In this document: one piece after another, positions 32,956 to 41,148 of the stretch | How positions within the stretch are numbered: position 1 is the stretch's first letter | Layout: the number at the start of each line of letters is the position of its first letter | Origin: Algoriphagus halophilus | GTDB lineage: Bacteria > Bacteroidota > Bacteroidia > Cytophagales > Cyclobacteriaceae | Length of the DNA: 64,000 bases | Direction of reading: 5' to 3' | Assembly: GCF_900129785.1 (NCBI RefSeq) | Contig: NZ_FSRC01000001.1 | Span: forward strand, 434,001-498,000 | The notes under the pieces: model-generated | The model's input: the letters and a program-made list of their open reading frames with translations, nothing else | Told to the model about the DNA's origin: nothing | Databases searched by the model: none | Program-made: the position numbers and the translations under genes

Positions 32956-34223
32956 CCCACCACTACCTCTATTAGCTTTTTGTTTTGGTAATACTTTTGA
33001 GATAGTTTGAGTAAATCCTCAGGTTGAAATGTTTTTAGGTAAGAGAGTTTGTCAAAATAATAAGATAAATCTAAGCCTGAGTGGTGAACAGCCCTAAATC
33101 TGTCCATGATATCAAAAGCAGAGCTGAACCGGCTCAACATCTGCCCAATCATGTAATTACGAACGACCTCTAATTCATCCTTTGCAACAGGTTCTTCTAC
33201 TAGTTTATTGATTTCAAAGTAAATCTCATCTATTACTTCCTGGTAATATGCCTTTTGTACATCCGCGGAGATTACCCAATATTCAAAGTCACCAATTTCT
33301 GCCAGACTAGAAAATATTCCATAGGTATGCCCTTTGTCCTCCCGTATATTTTTGATCAATCGAGATCCAAAATAACCTCCCAAAATGGTGTTTAGCACCG
33401 AGAGTCCAATAAAATCAGGATGTGATTTTGGTATGGAAAAATTTCCCATCCTAATGCTGCTTTGCAATGCCGCTTCACGTGACTCTATCCATTGATATTT
33501 AGTAATAACTTCAGGGAAAAGAAGCTCCTCGGTAGCTTTCCTATTCGGGATTCTGGAAAGATCTTTTTCTAGACCATTTAATTCTTGTTCTGAAAAATTC
33601 CCACTAATAAAGATTTCTATTTCCTGCCAGAGTAATTCCTCATAATAGAATTTTAATCGATCTTGTGTGACTTCATCTACATGGGAGGCTATTGGTTCTA
33701 ATCCATAGGGATGTTCCGGTCCAAATAAAGCCTTTCTGAAAAGTTGTCCGGCTCTTACAGCAGTTTTTTCTTTTTCCAGTTTTAAACCTAGCCTCTTTTG
33801 CGACTTCCGCTTTTCTAAAGAGTCTAAAGGGAATGTGGCTTCAGAAAATAAGTCAATAAATACGGGAAGGACTTTTTCCAGATGTTTTTTGGTAGTTAAT
33901 AACCCCAATCCCTCATGGGCAAAAGAAAGTATAGGGTTCACCTCACTTGCGTGAAAATCGAAGAATTCCGCGATCTCTTCACCGGACATTCCTTTAAGTC
34001 CTTCTTGAAGGAGAATCAAGGTAAATGAAGGGATTAAATTCTGGGATAATGGGAGGGATGCTTTTCGCCCTTTTCCTATGACTTCTATTTTTACAACATC
34101 CAGATTGGGAGTGTTATTGAAAAATAACTTCGCCCCATTTTCCAACTTAGTTTCAAATGGGGGAGTAAGTTCAAAATCCTCCGGAATTCTAAATTCAGGA
34201 GCTTTGGACCTATCTAATGGCAT
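32952..34223 (-). CDS. noncatalytic M16-family (insulinase-like) protein
   Basis: 423 aa with the two-domain M16 layout: N-terminal beta-alpha domain (KLENGAKLFFNNTPNLDVVK), and a second with the substrate-binding R-Y-type segment near LIKNIREDKGHTYGIFSS, where GHTYG matches the family. The zinc motif HxxEH should lie near residue 70-80, but the equivalent region reads PSFTLILLQEGLKGMS, with no His-Glu-His. It is therefore probably a pseudo-peptidase, like the noncatalytic partner subunits of mitochondrial processing peptidase or paired bacterial M16 proteins. Last gene of the porU-porV operon, 2 bp after porV. No signal peptide is visible. Confidence 0.85.
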   Translation of the reverse strand: MPLDRSKAPEFRIPEDFELTPPFETKLENGAKLFFNNTPNLDVVKIEVIGKGRKASLPLSQNLIPSFTLILLQEGLKGMSGEEIAEFFDFHASEVNPILSFAHEGLGLLTTKKHLEKVLPVFIDLFSEATFPLDSLEKRKSQKRLGLKLEKEKTAVRAGQLFRKALFGPEHPYGLEPIASHVDEVTQDRLKFYYEELLWQEIEIFISGNFSEQELNGLEKDLSRIPNRKATEELLFPEVITKYQWIESREAALQSSIRMGNFSIPKSHPDFIGLSVLNTILGGYFGSRLIKNIREDKGHTYGIFSSLAEIGDFEYWVISADVQKAYYQEVIDEIYFEINKLVEEPVAKDELEVVRNYMIGQMLSRFSSAFDIMDRFRAVHHSGLDLSYYFDKLSYLKTFQPEDLLKLSQKYYQNKKLIEVVVG

Positions 34224-34225
34224 TT

Positions 34226-35437
34226 TTAATTTGGAATGGTATAAAGAAGAGAGAATCTTAGCGTTTCTGCTAATGGATGGTTTTGCTTTTGAGGAACTAA
34301 ATAAGAGAAATCAAATCCTATTCTCTTTAAATCAAACCCTAAGCCCATGGTGAAATATTTTCTACCACCTTTGCTTTGGTTTTCAAAAAAGTAACCGGTT
34401 CTTAAATTGAATTTTTCAGCATAGGTATATTCTACCCCAAAAGAGACAGTCACTTCTTGAATTTCCTCTGAAAAGCCTCCAGGAGCATCTGCAAACGAGC
34501 CAAACATCCCTGAAATCAAAGGCCGGTTGGGATCTTTTCCTTGGGCAATTACCAAATTTCCATCTTCATCTGTCACCAATGTGCCATCTTCGTTGGTTTC
34601 GTAATAAGGGGGCGTCGGAACCAATAATTTATTAAAATCCAATGCAAAAGTTAGGGTGTTCATTGGATCTAAATCCAATGAATAAGCAGTACCAATTCTA
34701 AAGTTAGTAGGGATATAATCTAAATCATCTGCACTATTGTAGGTGATTTTTGGTCCAATATTGGAAATGTTCACACCCCAGGACCAAGTACCTTCTTTTG
34801 CGCCAGCAAAGATTGGTTTTTGATAATAAAGCCCCACATCTGTACCCACGCTGATCCCTGGTCTACTTTCATTTCCTCCTGAAGAAGAAATGTTTCCAGA
34901 AAGATTGGAATGGATAAATCTGGCAGAAATACCTAAAGCGAGGTTAGACGATAGTTTTCTTGAATAAGTTCCTCCAATCGCAATGTCACGAGGGTTAAAT
35001 TCACCCAATGGATTTCCCCTTCCATCTGTCAATTCTATATCACCCATATTGAAGTATCTCAACTCGAATCCAAATGCTGAAACCTCATCTATTTTTACAA
35101 AGCCTGTCAAATAACTTAATGACATATCATTTACAAGCTTTCCAAGCCAAGGAGAATAGGATAATGAAAAGCCCATTTTATCTTCCACAAAAGCAAGTTT
35201 TCCAGAATTCCAGTGAGCTGAATTAGCATCCGGAGAGGTAGCCACCCCAGCATCCCCCATGGCAGAATGCCGAGAGTCAGGTGCAAAATTTAAAAATGGC
35301 ACAGCTGTAGTGATTACCCGCCTAGTTGGATCTTGACCTGATATGATGCTGCTATTTTGAGCAGAGGTTGTAAAACTAGCCAGGGTAAAAACTATTAGGA
35401 GTATGTTTATCCTGTTTCTAATGGCCATTATTTTCAT
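34226..35437 (-). CDS. porV: type IX secretion system outer-membrane protein PorV
   Basis: 403 aa. Signal peptide (~1-28, ends SAQ) then a FadL-like beta-barrel. The N-terminal signature TTAVPFLNFAPDSRHSAMGD and ATSPDANSAHWNSGKLAF is diagnostic of PorV/LptO. PorV binds C-terminal-domain cargo at the outer membrane and shuttles it from the SprA translocon to the PorU sortase. The C-terminus ends LRFSLLYTIPN. Start ATG overlaps the porU stop by 4 bp. Confidence 0.95.
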   Translation of the reverse strand: MKIMAIRNRINILLIVFTLASFTTSAQNSSIISGQDPTRRVITTAVPFLNFAPDSRHSAMGDAGVATSPDANSAHWNSGKLAFVEDKMGFSLSYSPWLGKLVNDMSLSYLTGFVKIDEVSAFGFELRYFNMGDIELTDGRGNPLGEFNPRDIAIGGTYSRKLSSNLALGISARFIHSNLSGNISSSGGNESRPGISVGTDVGLYYQKPIFAGAKEGTWSWGVNISNIGPKITYNSADDLDYIPTNFRIGTAYSLDLDPMNTLTFALDFNKLLVPTPPYYETNEDGTLVTDEDGNLVIAQGKDPNRPLISGMFGSFADAPGGFSEEIQEVTVSFGVEYTYAEKFNLRTGYFFENQSKGGRKYFTMGLGFDLKRIGFDFSYLVPQKQNHPLAETLRFSLLYTIPN

Positions 35438-38400
35438 TTAATAACGATTTGACCGCTAACTGTAGCCGTTGAATTGTCGGTTTCAGATTGAAGCGTTAAT
35501 TTGTAAATATAAGTTCCTTTTGCGGGATATTTTGATTGGTTTTGTAAAAATATCCATGATAAATCATCAATCCTAGCGGATGCCTTGGTCAAACGAAGTG
35601 ATTCAGTAAATATTGCCTGACCTGTAGTTTGAAATATAGAAATTGTAATTTGAAAATTTTCACCTGGTCTATTGTGCTCTAAAATAAAGTTACTGACCTC
35701 ATTCGTGGGGTTAGGATATGTTTTGTGGTTCAGAATTTTCAACTGTTCACTTCCTTTTACAAAGAACGGTACACTTAAGTTACTTTGATTTCCCAAATTA
35801 TCCCAAGCATTAATCAGAATCTCATTTTTTCCTTCAACAAATCCCTCCAATAAAATTTCGATGTACCCACTTTCGAACCTGTTATTTCGAGCAATAAACT
35901 CCCGGTTTAGGTACAAGGGTGCGCCCCCGTTGATCTCCACGGAAAGTTGACGTTCAGGCAAGAGACCAGAAATATCTATTCCACTCCTATCCTCCAAGTC
36001 AATATGAGCAAAAAGTGATGTAGAAGGGAAAGAATTTGAAACAGGGTCTACCCCATTTAACAGTAGTTGGATGGAAGGACCTTCCCTATCCAATACAGTT
36101 TCGTTTGATTCTTTCGCGAGAACCGATTCCGTTCCAAAAGCTTCAAAGTTAGATTGGTTTTCCATTGCGATGATTCTGATTCTGGCAGAGAATTCCTTTT
36201 CACCTAACTTCCTTGGAATAAAAATTTCAGTAGTGAGCTCTCCATTCAAAACACTTCCTTCCCCTCTGAATAAAACCACCTCTGATTCCGTGTAGGAAAA
36301 AGGAGGGTTCTCATCTCCGAAGCTTTTTTTGTCCGATTGCCCACCCCAAATTTCAATTTGATAGTTTCCATGGTAACCAATTTGTGTGGCTCCGCTCACT
36401 GGATCAATGATCGCACTTTTCAATATGAGAGCTTGTCCTGAAGGAAGTGAGTTTAGGGTGTTTCCTGCTTTATCTTCGATGGATATTAAATCCACTGCTA
36501 GCTCAGGTTTCGCCAATTTAAGGCTTGGATCACCTATTAAGGAGAAATTTCTATTGAAAGGCCCCTTCAAACTCTTGTTTTTAGTGTTTTTAAAAATAGT
36601 GCCAAGATCCTGGTATCCTGAAGTATTGGATTGGAATGCTTCTTGGATAAAGGCCTCATTGACGGAGAAGTTTACACTTGAAAATACGGGTCTTCCTGTA
36701 CTCAAAATACCGATGGCTCCTCTATCCGAAGCAATAAGTAATTCTTCTGCTGCTGATCTAAAAAATGGGCTGTCCTGCCTACCAAATTCACAAGTGGCAG
36801 TGACCCATAAAGCTAAATTCTTTTGTTTGGGCCAATTCCTGATATCAGCAACTGTAAATACCTCTTCTGCAGTCAAGGAGGTTTCATTTCCATGCCCAAT
36901 ATAATTGAGAATGAGGGTTCCCTCTTCCAATGTTTTTTCTAATGCAGAAATAGCTTGAGGGGACTTTTGGTTTGTTCCTTCCGTTACCTGTTCATAGCTG
37001 TCTAGGTAAAGTTTTTTTTGTTGGATGAAGGGATGATTTTCTTCAAGATACGTTGCGTGCTTTTCAGCATCCCGCATATGAATGTTGTTATCACCGTCAT
37101 CTACTAAAAACGAAATACCCTTTTTCCAAAAACCTGGTTCATGGCTACTTTCATAGGCAATTATTTTATTGACCACAACTAATGCCTCTTCTTTGCTGAT
37201 AACTGGAAGTCGTCCCACTCCAATTTGCATCATTTCATCTCCCTCTGAGCTTTCAGCCCAAGAACCTTGGCCAATTTCCACCATCCCGAAGTAATCGTCA
37301 GAACTATAGGTAGTTAATGGGTTTAGGCTATTTCGGCTTGAATAAGTGGGGATCAGGTTAGGTCGTCCTCCCAATTTACCTTTGTAATCAAATGTCCCTT
37401 TTCCAAAGAGCAAGACATTTTTTAAGGAATTGGAATGATGATACCTACTGGCAATATAATTCCGGATGGCTGTCAGGTCTTGGTTACCGTATCCAAAATG
37501 ATCAATTATCTCCTCGATCCATACTACTTCAGTAGGAATTCCGATCTGGATTTTGTGAGATTTTAGTTTTTCAGCTGAAAATGAAAAGATCTTGGGTGCA
37601 ATGATTATTAATTCTGAAGAACTATTCGATTCCGATAACTGCTTGCTGATTGATTTAAATTGGCTTAGAGCAGATACTTCTTCTGGGTTAAAGACGATGA
37701 GTTTATCTATTTTCGGTTCCGTATTAAGTGCAAACTCTAAGCGTTGCGGTCTAAAAAAATCACTTACATCCCAATAAGATAACTTAGGGTCTTTGACCAA
37801 GGAAACACTTTCTGCATTCCAATTATAATAAATACCTGGTCCAAGGGTTTGACTTGAGTATGGAATTCCTACACAGATATTATCCCAATATCCAGTTGCA
37901 CTTTGATCTGCAGATTTGAAGCTGGTACGTATTCGGTCCAGTCGATTCTCCTTAGGTGAAAATTCAAAAGAAAACTGATCCTCGATTCCTTTGATTCCAT
38001 AGGTGGTAGTTGGGATCGCATCAAATGAGGCCTCATATCCTTCCTGATCATCTAATAGAATAGAAATGGAAGAAGGAGTTGAGGAGCTACTCATTAAGGT
38101 TCCAAATAATTTCCAACGTTCAGAATTTCCTGCTTGTTTAAAAACAGAAATAGTTCTTGAGCTTTGAGGTAAAATAGCTTCCGAATACCAAGTCCTTCCT
38201 GAATTCAGAATATTGTTTTCTTCCCCTTTGAATGGAATCAATTGATAGAGGGGTTTCGGGGCTGATATTGATTCAGGAAGTTCAAGGGTAGATACATCTT
38301 TTGTTCTGCTTCCAACCCCAATTAAATAGCTTAAACTATCAGCATAGAGGTGATGCCGATAGTTCCAATTGAAGCTACTATCTTTTTCAAAAACATGTGG

Positions 38401-38685
38401 TCCTTCTAAATAAATATAAAGAACGCCATTCTGGATGAAACTTGGGATTTCTTGTTTGGCCAACTGTTCTTCTTGAAGTGGTTGGGGGAGCATACCTGGA
38501 TACCCAAAGAAGGAGATATCTGACAAAGAATTTGCTCCCAGTCTTTTAGCGTCTTCCTCCTCTAATTTAAAAATTCCCGATTCAGCAATTTTTATCGAAT
38601 AGAATTGGCTTTGGGATAGTCCTTCCCAAGAAAAAGAGAGGCTGATGGTTAGGATAACTATTAGCTTTTTTATCAAAAGTCTCAT
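35434..38685 (-). CDS. porU: type IX secretion system sortase PorU
   Basis: 1083 aa. Signal peptide ~1-24, then a C25 gingipain-like caspase fold: catalytic His598 in NYIGHGNE and Cys632 in TATCEFGRQ. PorU cleaves the C-terminal domain from T9SS cargo and transfers the mature protein to anionic LPS. Residues ~1000-1083 form a type A sorting domain of its own (KTYPNPTNEVSNFIL, FQTTGQAIF and a final GQIVIK strand). Such a domain is retained in PorU for PorV docking. Operon with pssA and porV; overlaps both by 4 bp. Confidence 0.96.
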   Translation of the reverse strand: MRLLIKKLIVILTISLSFSWEGLSQSQFYSIKIAESGIFKLEEEDAKRLGANSLSDISFFGYPGMLPQPLQEEQLAKQEIPSFIQNGVLYIYLEGPHVFEKDSSFNWNYRHHLYADSLSYLIGVGSRTKDVSTLELPESISAPKPLYQLIPFKGEENNILNSGRTWYSEAILPQSSRTISVFKQAGNSERWKLFGTLMSSSSTPSSISILLDDQEGYEASFDAIPTTTYGIKGIEDQFSFEFSPKENRLDRIRTSFKSADQSATGYWDNICVGIPYSSQTLGPGIYYNWNAESVSLVKDPKLSYWDVSDFFRPQRLEFALNTEPKIDKLIVFNPEEVSALSQFKSISKQLSESNSSSELIIIAPKIFSFSAEKLKSHKIQIGIPTEVVWIEEIIDHFGYGNQDLTAIRNYIASRYHHSNSLKNVLLFGKGTFDYKGKLGGRPNLIPTYSSRNSLNPLTTYSSDDYFGMVEIGQGSWAESSEGDEMMQIGVGRLPVISKEEALVVVNKIIAYESSHEPGFWKKGISFLVDDGDNNIHMRDAEKHATYLEENHPFIQQKKLYLDSYEQVTEGTNQKSPQAISALEKTLEEGTLILNYIGHGNETSLTAEEVFTVADIRNWPKQKNLALWVTATCEFGRQDSPFFRSAAEELLIASDRGAIGILSTGRPVFSSVNFSVNEAFIQEAFQSNTSGYQDLGTIFKNTKNKSLKGPFNRNFSLIGDPSLKLAKPELAVDLISIEDKAGNTLNSLPSGQALILKSAIIDPVSGATQIGYHGNYQIEIWGGQSDKKSFGDENPPFSYTESEVVLFRGEGSVLNGELTTEIFIPRKLGEKEFSARIRIIAMENQSNFEAFGTESVLAKESNETVLDREGPSIQLLLNGVDPVSNSFPSTSLFAHIDLEDRSGIDISGLLPERQLSVEINGGAPLYLNREFIARNNRFESGYIEILLEGFVEGKNEILINAWDNLGNQSNLSVPFFVKGSEQLKILNHKTYPNPTNEVSNFILEHNRPGENFQITISIFQTTGQAIFTESLRLTKASARIDDLSWIFLQNQSKYPAKGTYIYKLTLQSETDNSTATVSGQIVIK

Positions 38686-39374
38686 TCACTACTCGTTGCA
38701 TTTTCAACCACAGATAACCCAATATACGCAAGGATAATCAAGGGGATACCAGCAAGGCCCAACCAAACAAATAGAAGGATGCTGAGTGTGATTAGCGCAT
38801 ACCTGAAAATATTCTTAGAAAATGCGAAAGATTTGAACTTCAGTGCGATCAAAGGAATTTCAGAAACCAACAGTATGGATAGCGTTAGAGCAATTCCCAC
38901 CAAGAAAAGCGGGGAAGTAATCACAGTGCCAATTTTTGTCCATTGGATAGCAAAATGAGGTAAAGTGGCTACAAATAATGCTGCAGCAGGAGTAGGAACC
39001 CCGATAAACCGGTCTGACTGCCTGTCATCTAGATTAAATTTTGCCAACCTCAACGCGGAAAATAAGGGAAGTATCAACGTGCCATAAGGGAGCCATTCAA
39101 TTTGACTGGTACTTTTGGCCATTGCAAAAAGGATAAAGCCAGGAAGTACACCGAATGAAACCAGATCCGCCAATGAATCCAACTGTTTACCCAATTCCCC
39201 CTGAACTTTTAAGATCCTGGCTGCAAATCCATCTATAAAATCAAAAAATGCAGCCAGTAGGATAAACCAGGCACCAGAAAGAATATTTCCGTCCAACACC
39301 CACACGATCCCAATTAGACCTGATAGTAAATTTAAAAGGGTGACCGTGTTAGGGATATGTGACTTGATATTCAA
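38682..39374 (-). CDS. pssA: CDP-diacylglycerol--serine O-phosphatidyltransferase
   Basis: 230 aa with about six to eight membrane helices. The CDP-alcohol phosphotransferase motif DG-x2-AR-x8-G-x3-D-x3-D is complete: DGFAARILKVQGELGKQLDS followed by LADLVSFG. It makes phosphatidylserine from CDP-DAG and L-serine, the precursor of phosphatidylethanolamine. The start is a TTG at 39374 that overlaps the TGA of the preceding MBL gene; no in-frame ATG is available and the N-terminus (NIKSHIPNTVTLLNLL) fits the family. The 3' end overlaps the porU start by 4 bp. Confidence 0.92.
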   Translation of the reverse strand: MNIKSHIPNTVTLLNLLSGLIGIVWVLDGNILSGAWFILLAAFFDFIDGFAARILKVQGELGKQLDSLADLVSFGVLPGFILFAMAKSTSQIEWLPYGTLILPLFSALRLAKFNLDDRQSDRFIGVPTPAAALFVATLPHFAIQWTKIGTVITSPLFLVGIALTLSILLVSEIPLIALKFKSFAFSKNIFRYALITLSILLFVWLGLAGIPLIILAYIGLSVVENATSSE

Positions 39375-40024
39375 AGCATTGCTCTTTGTCCCACGAATGG
39401 GTTGTTGATTTTTTCAAAACCTATGGTTGTTTGTGGACCATGACCAGGGTAAATGATTGTATCTTCCGGTAGTCTGAATAATACCGACTTGATTTTACTG
39501 ATCAATTGGTTGTGGTTTCCTCCAGGAAGGTCTGTTCTTCCTATGCTTCCTTTGAAAAGAGTGTCTCCAGCAATTGCCTGCTTTGAATCCTGATGGTAAA
39601 ATACCACATGTCCAGGCGCATGGCCTGGAACAAATAATATTTCCAAGGTTTCTGTGCCTATTTTAATTTCATTTCCTTCGACAAGAAATCCATCCGGTTC
39701 GCTTCCTTCATACATATGAAACCCATAATTTGGAGCGTAAACTTCCACAGATTTGATTACAGGGATTTCTTTTTCATGTATAAGCAATGGAACTCCAAAA
39801 GTACGTTTCGCCCAGGTATTCCCTAACACATGATCAATATGACAATGGGTATTAAGGATTTGCTTTACTGTGATTTTATTTTGTTTAATAAAATTCTCAA
39901 GTTCTTGTTTTTCAGAATCTTCATAACATCCTGGATCTATAATAGCCCCTTGCCCTGATTCATCATAAAGCAGGTAGGTGTTTTCCTGGAAAGGATTAAA
40001 TGTAAAAGACTTGATGTGAAGCAT
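39371..40024 (-). CDS. MBL-fold metallo-hydrolase, glyoxalase II-like
   Basis: 217 aa from ATG 40024; an upstream in-frame ATG at 40081 would overlap the divergent oxidoreductase and is rejected. Metal motif NTHCHIDHVLGN gives His60-x-His62-x-Asp64-His65, then GHAPGHVVFY, GDTLFKGSIGRTDLPGG and YPGHGPQTT. These are the ligands of the glyoxalase II / persulfide dioxygenase branch, so it probably hydrolyses a thioester. There is no signal peptide. First gene of the operon with pssA, porU, porV and the M16-like protein. Exact substrate uncertain. Confidence 0.9.
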   Translation of the reverse strand: MLHIKSFTFNPFQENTYLLYDESGQGAIIDPGCYEDSEKQELENFIKQNKITVKQILNTHCHIDHVLGNTWAKRTFGVPLLIHEKEIPVIKSVEVYAPNYGFHMYEGSEPDGFLVEGNEIKIGTETLEILFVPGHAPGHVVFYHQDSKQAIAGDTLFKGSIGRTDLPGGNHNQLISKIKSVLFRLPEDTIIYPGHGPQTTIGFEKINNPFVGQRAML

Positions 40025-40079
40025 AGGATTTGTCTGTACTAAGGCAACAAAATAAAGAATTATAGCTTTAATTTGAGCC

Positions 40080-41126
40080 ATGGAAATTGATTTTTTACTG
40101 ATTGGTCAAGGGCTAGCTGGAACAGCGCTAGGATATCGTTTGATAGAATCAGGTAAAAGTATAAGAATTATCGATCAGCCCTCAGGAAATCAGTCAAGCA
40201 GGGTGGCAGCTGGCTTGTTTAACCCAGTGACGGGGAGAAAAATGGTAAAGACCTGGAATGCAGATTATTTATTCCCTGAGCTTCATTCTTTTTACAAGAG
40301 ACTGGAGGAAATTACTGGCGAATCGTTTTTGATAGAACAGCCTATTTATAGGCCTTTTTTATCCATTGAAGAACAGAATGAATGGATGGGGCATAGTGCA
40401 GATGAAGGATTCCAAATTTATTTGAAGGAAATCTATACCGAAAGCCAAAGTGATTCGTTGAATGATTCATTTGGGGGGGTGTTGCTAAAGCAATCGGGCT
40501 GGTTGAAAATAAATGTTTTCCTGAACGCGATGCAAAGGTATTTTGCAGAGAATCTTCATCAGGAATATTTTGATGAAAGTGTATTGAGAAAGGGGGATGG
40601 TCATTGGGAGTACAAAGGCATCAAGTATAAGTCCATCCTATTTTGCAATGGTCTGGGGGCGATGAATTCTTCGTTCTTTAACTATTTGCCGTTTGCACCA
40701 GTGAAGGGGGAACTATTGGAGTTGAAACAAGCCTTCTGCCCTGATTACATCGTAAATAGGGGGGTATTTAGAGTTCATCTTGGAAATGGGGTTCACAGGG
40801 TAGGTTCAACGTATACCAAACATGATTTGGACGAAGGACCTACAGAATCTGCCAAAGCTGAAATATTAGAGCGGCTTGGTGCTTTGGTAAAATTACCCGT
40901 AGAGGAAATTATTTCTCATAAAACGGGGATAAGACCAGCTACTAGGGACAGAAAACCATTTTTGGGTAAACATCCTAAGGAGCAAAGCGTTTACATATTT
41001 GATGGGTTTGGAGCAAAGGGTGTTTCTTTGGTTCCTTATTTTAGTAAATTAATGTGTGACTATTTGAAAGGGCAGGCTTCACTACCCAAGGAAGTAGACA
41101 TAGCAAGGTATTTTAATTATATTTAA
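40080..41126 (+). CDS. FAD-dependent oxidoreductase (DAO family)
   Basis: 348 aa. FAD-binding N-terminus FLLIGQGLAGTALGYRLIES and RIIDQPSGNQSSRVAAGLFNPVTG; the C-terminal GIRPATRDRKPFLGKHP with FDGFGAKGVSLVPYFS closes the cofactor site. The GIRPATRDRxPxxG motif is typical of the glycine-oxidase/MnmC-like branch, but the methyltransferase half of MnmC is absent. It may oxidise an amine or a tRNA-derived or thiamine-related substrate; this is undetermined. It starts 55 bp from and divergent to the MBL-pssA-porU operon, and precedes the large outer-membrane protein gene by 22 bp. Confidence 0.88.
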   Translation: MEIDFLLIGQGLAGTALGYRLIESGKSIRIIDQPSGNQSSRVAAGLFNPVTGRKMVKTWNADYLFPELHSFYKRLEEITGESFLIEQPIYRPFLSIEEQNEWMGHSADEGFQIYLKEIYTESQSDSLNDSFGGVLLKQSGWLKINVFLNAMQRYFAENLHQEYFDESVLRKGDGHWEYKGIKYKSILFCNGLGAMNSSFFNYLPFAPVKGELLELKQAFCPDYIVNRGVFRVHLGNGVHRVGSTYTKHDLDEGPTESAKAEILERLGALVKLPVEEIISHKTGIRPATRDRKPFLGKHPKEQSVYIFDGFGAKGVSLVPYFSKLMCDYLKGQASLPKEVDIARYFNYI

Positions 41127-41148
41127 AAAAACATCTTCAGCAATACGA

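Noticed and set aside
36386..36904. 172-codon plus-strand ORF
   Set aside because: Antisense to the catalytic domain of porU, with no recognisable domain of its own.
40025..40081. Longer start for the MBL hydrolase at 40081
   Set aside because: It would overlap the start of the divergent FAD oxidoreductase and adds a non-conserved hydrophobic tail.
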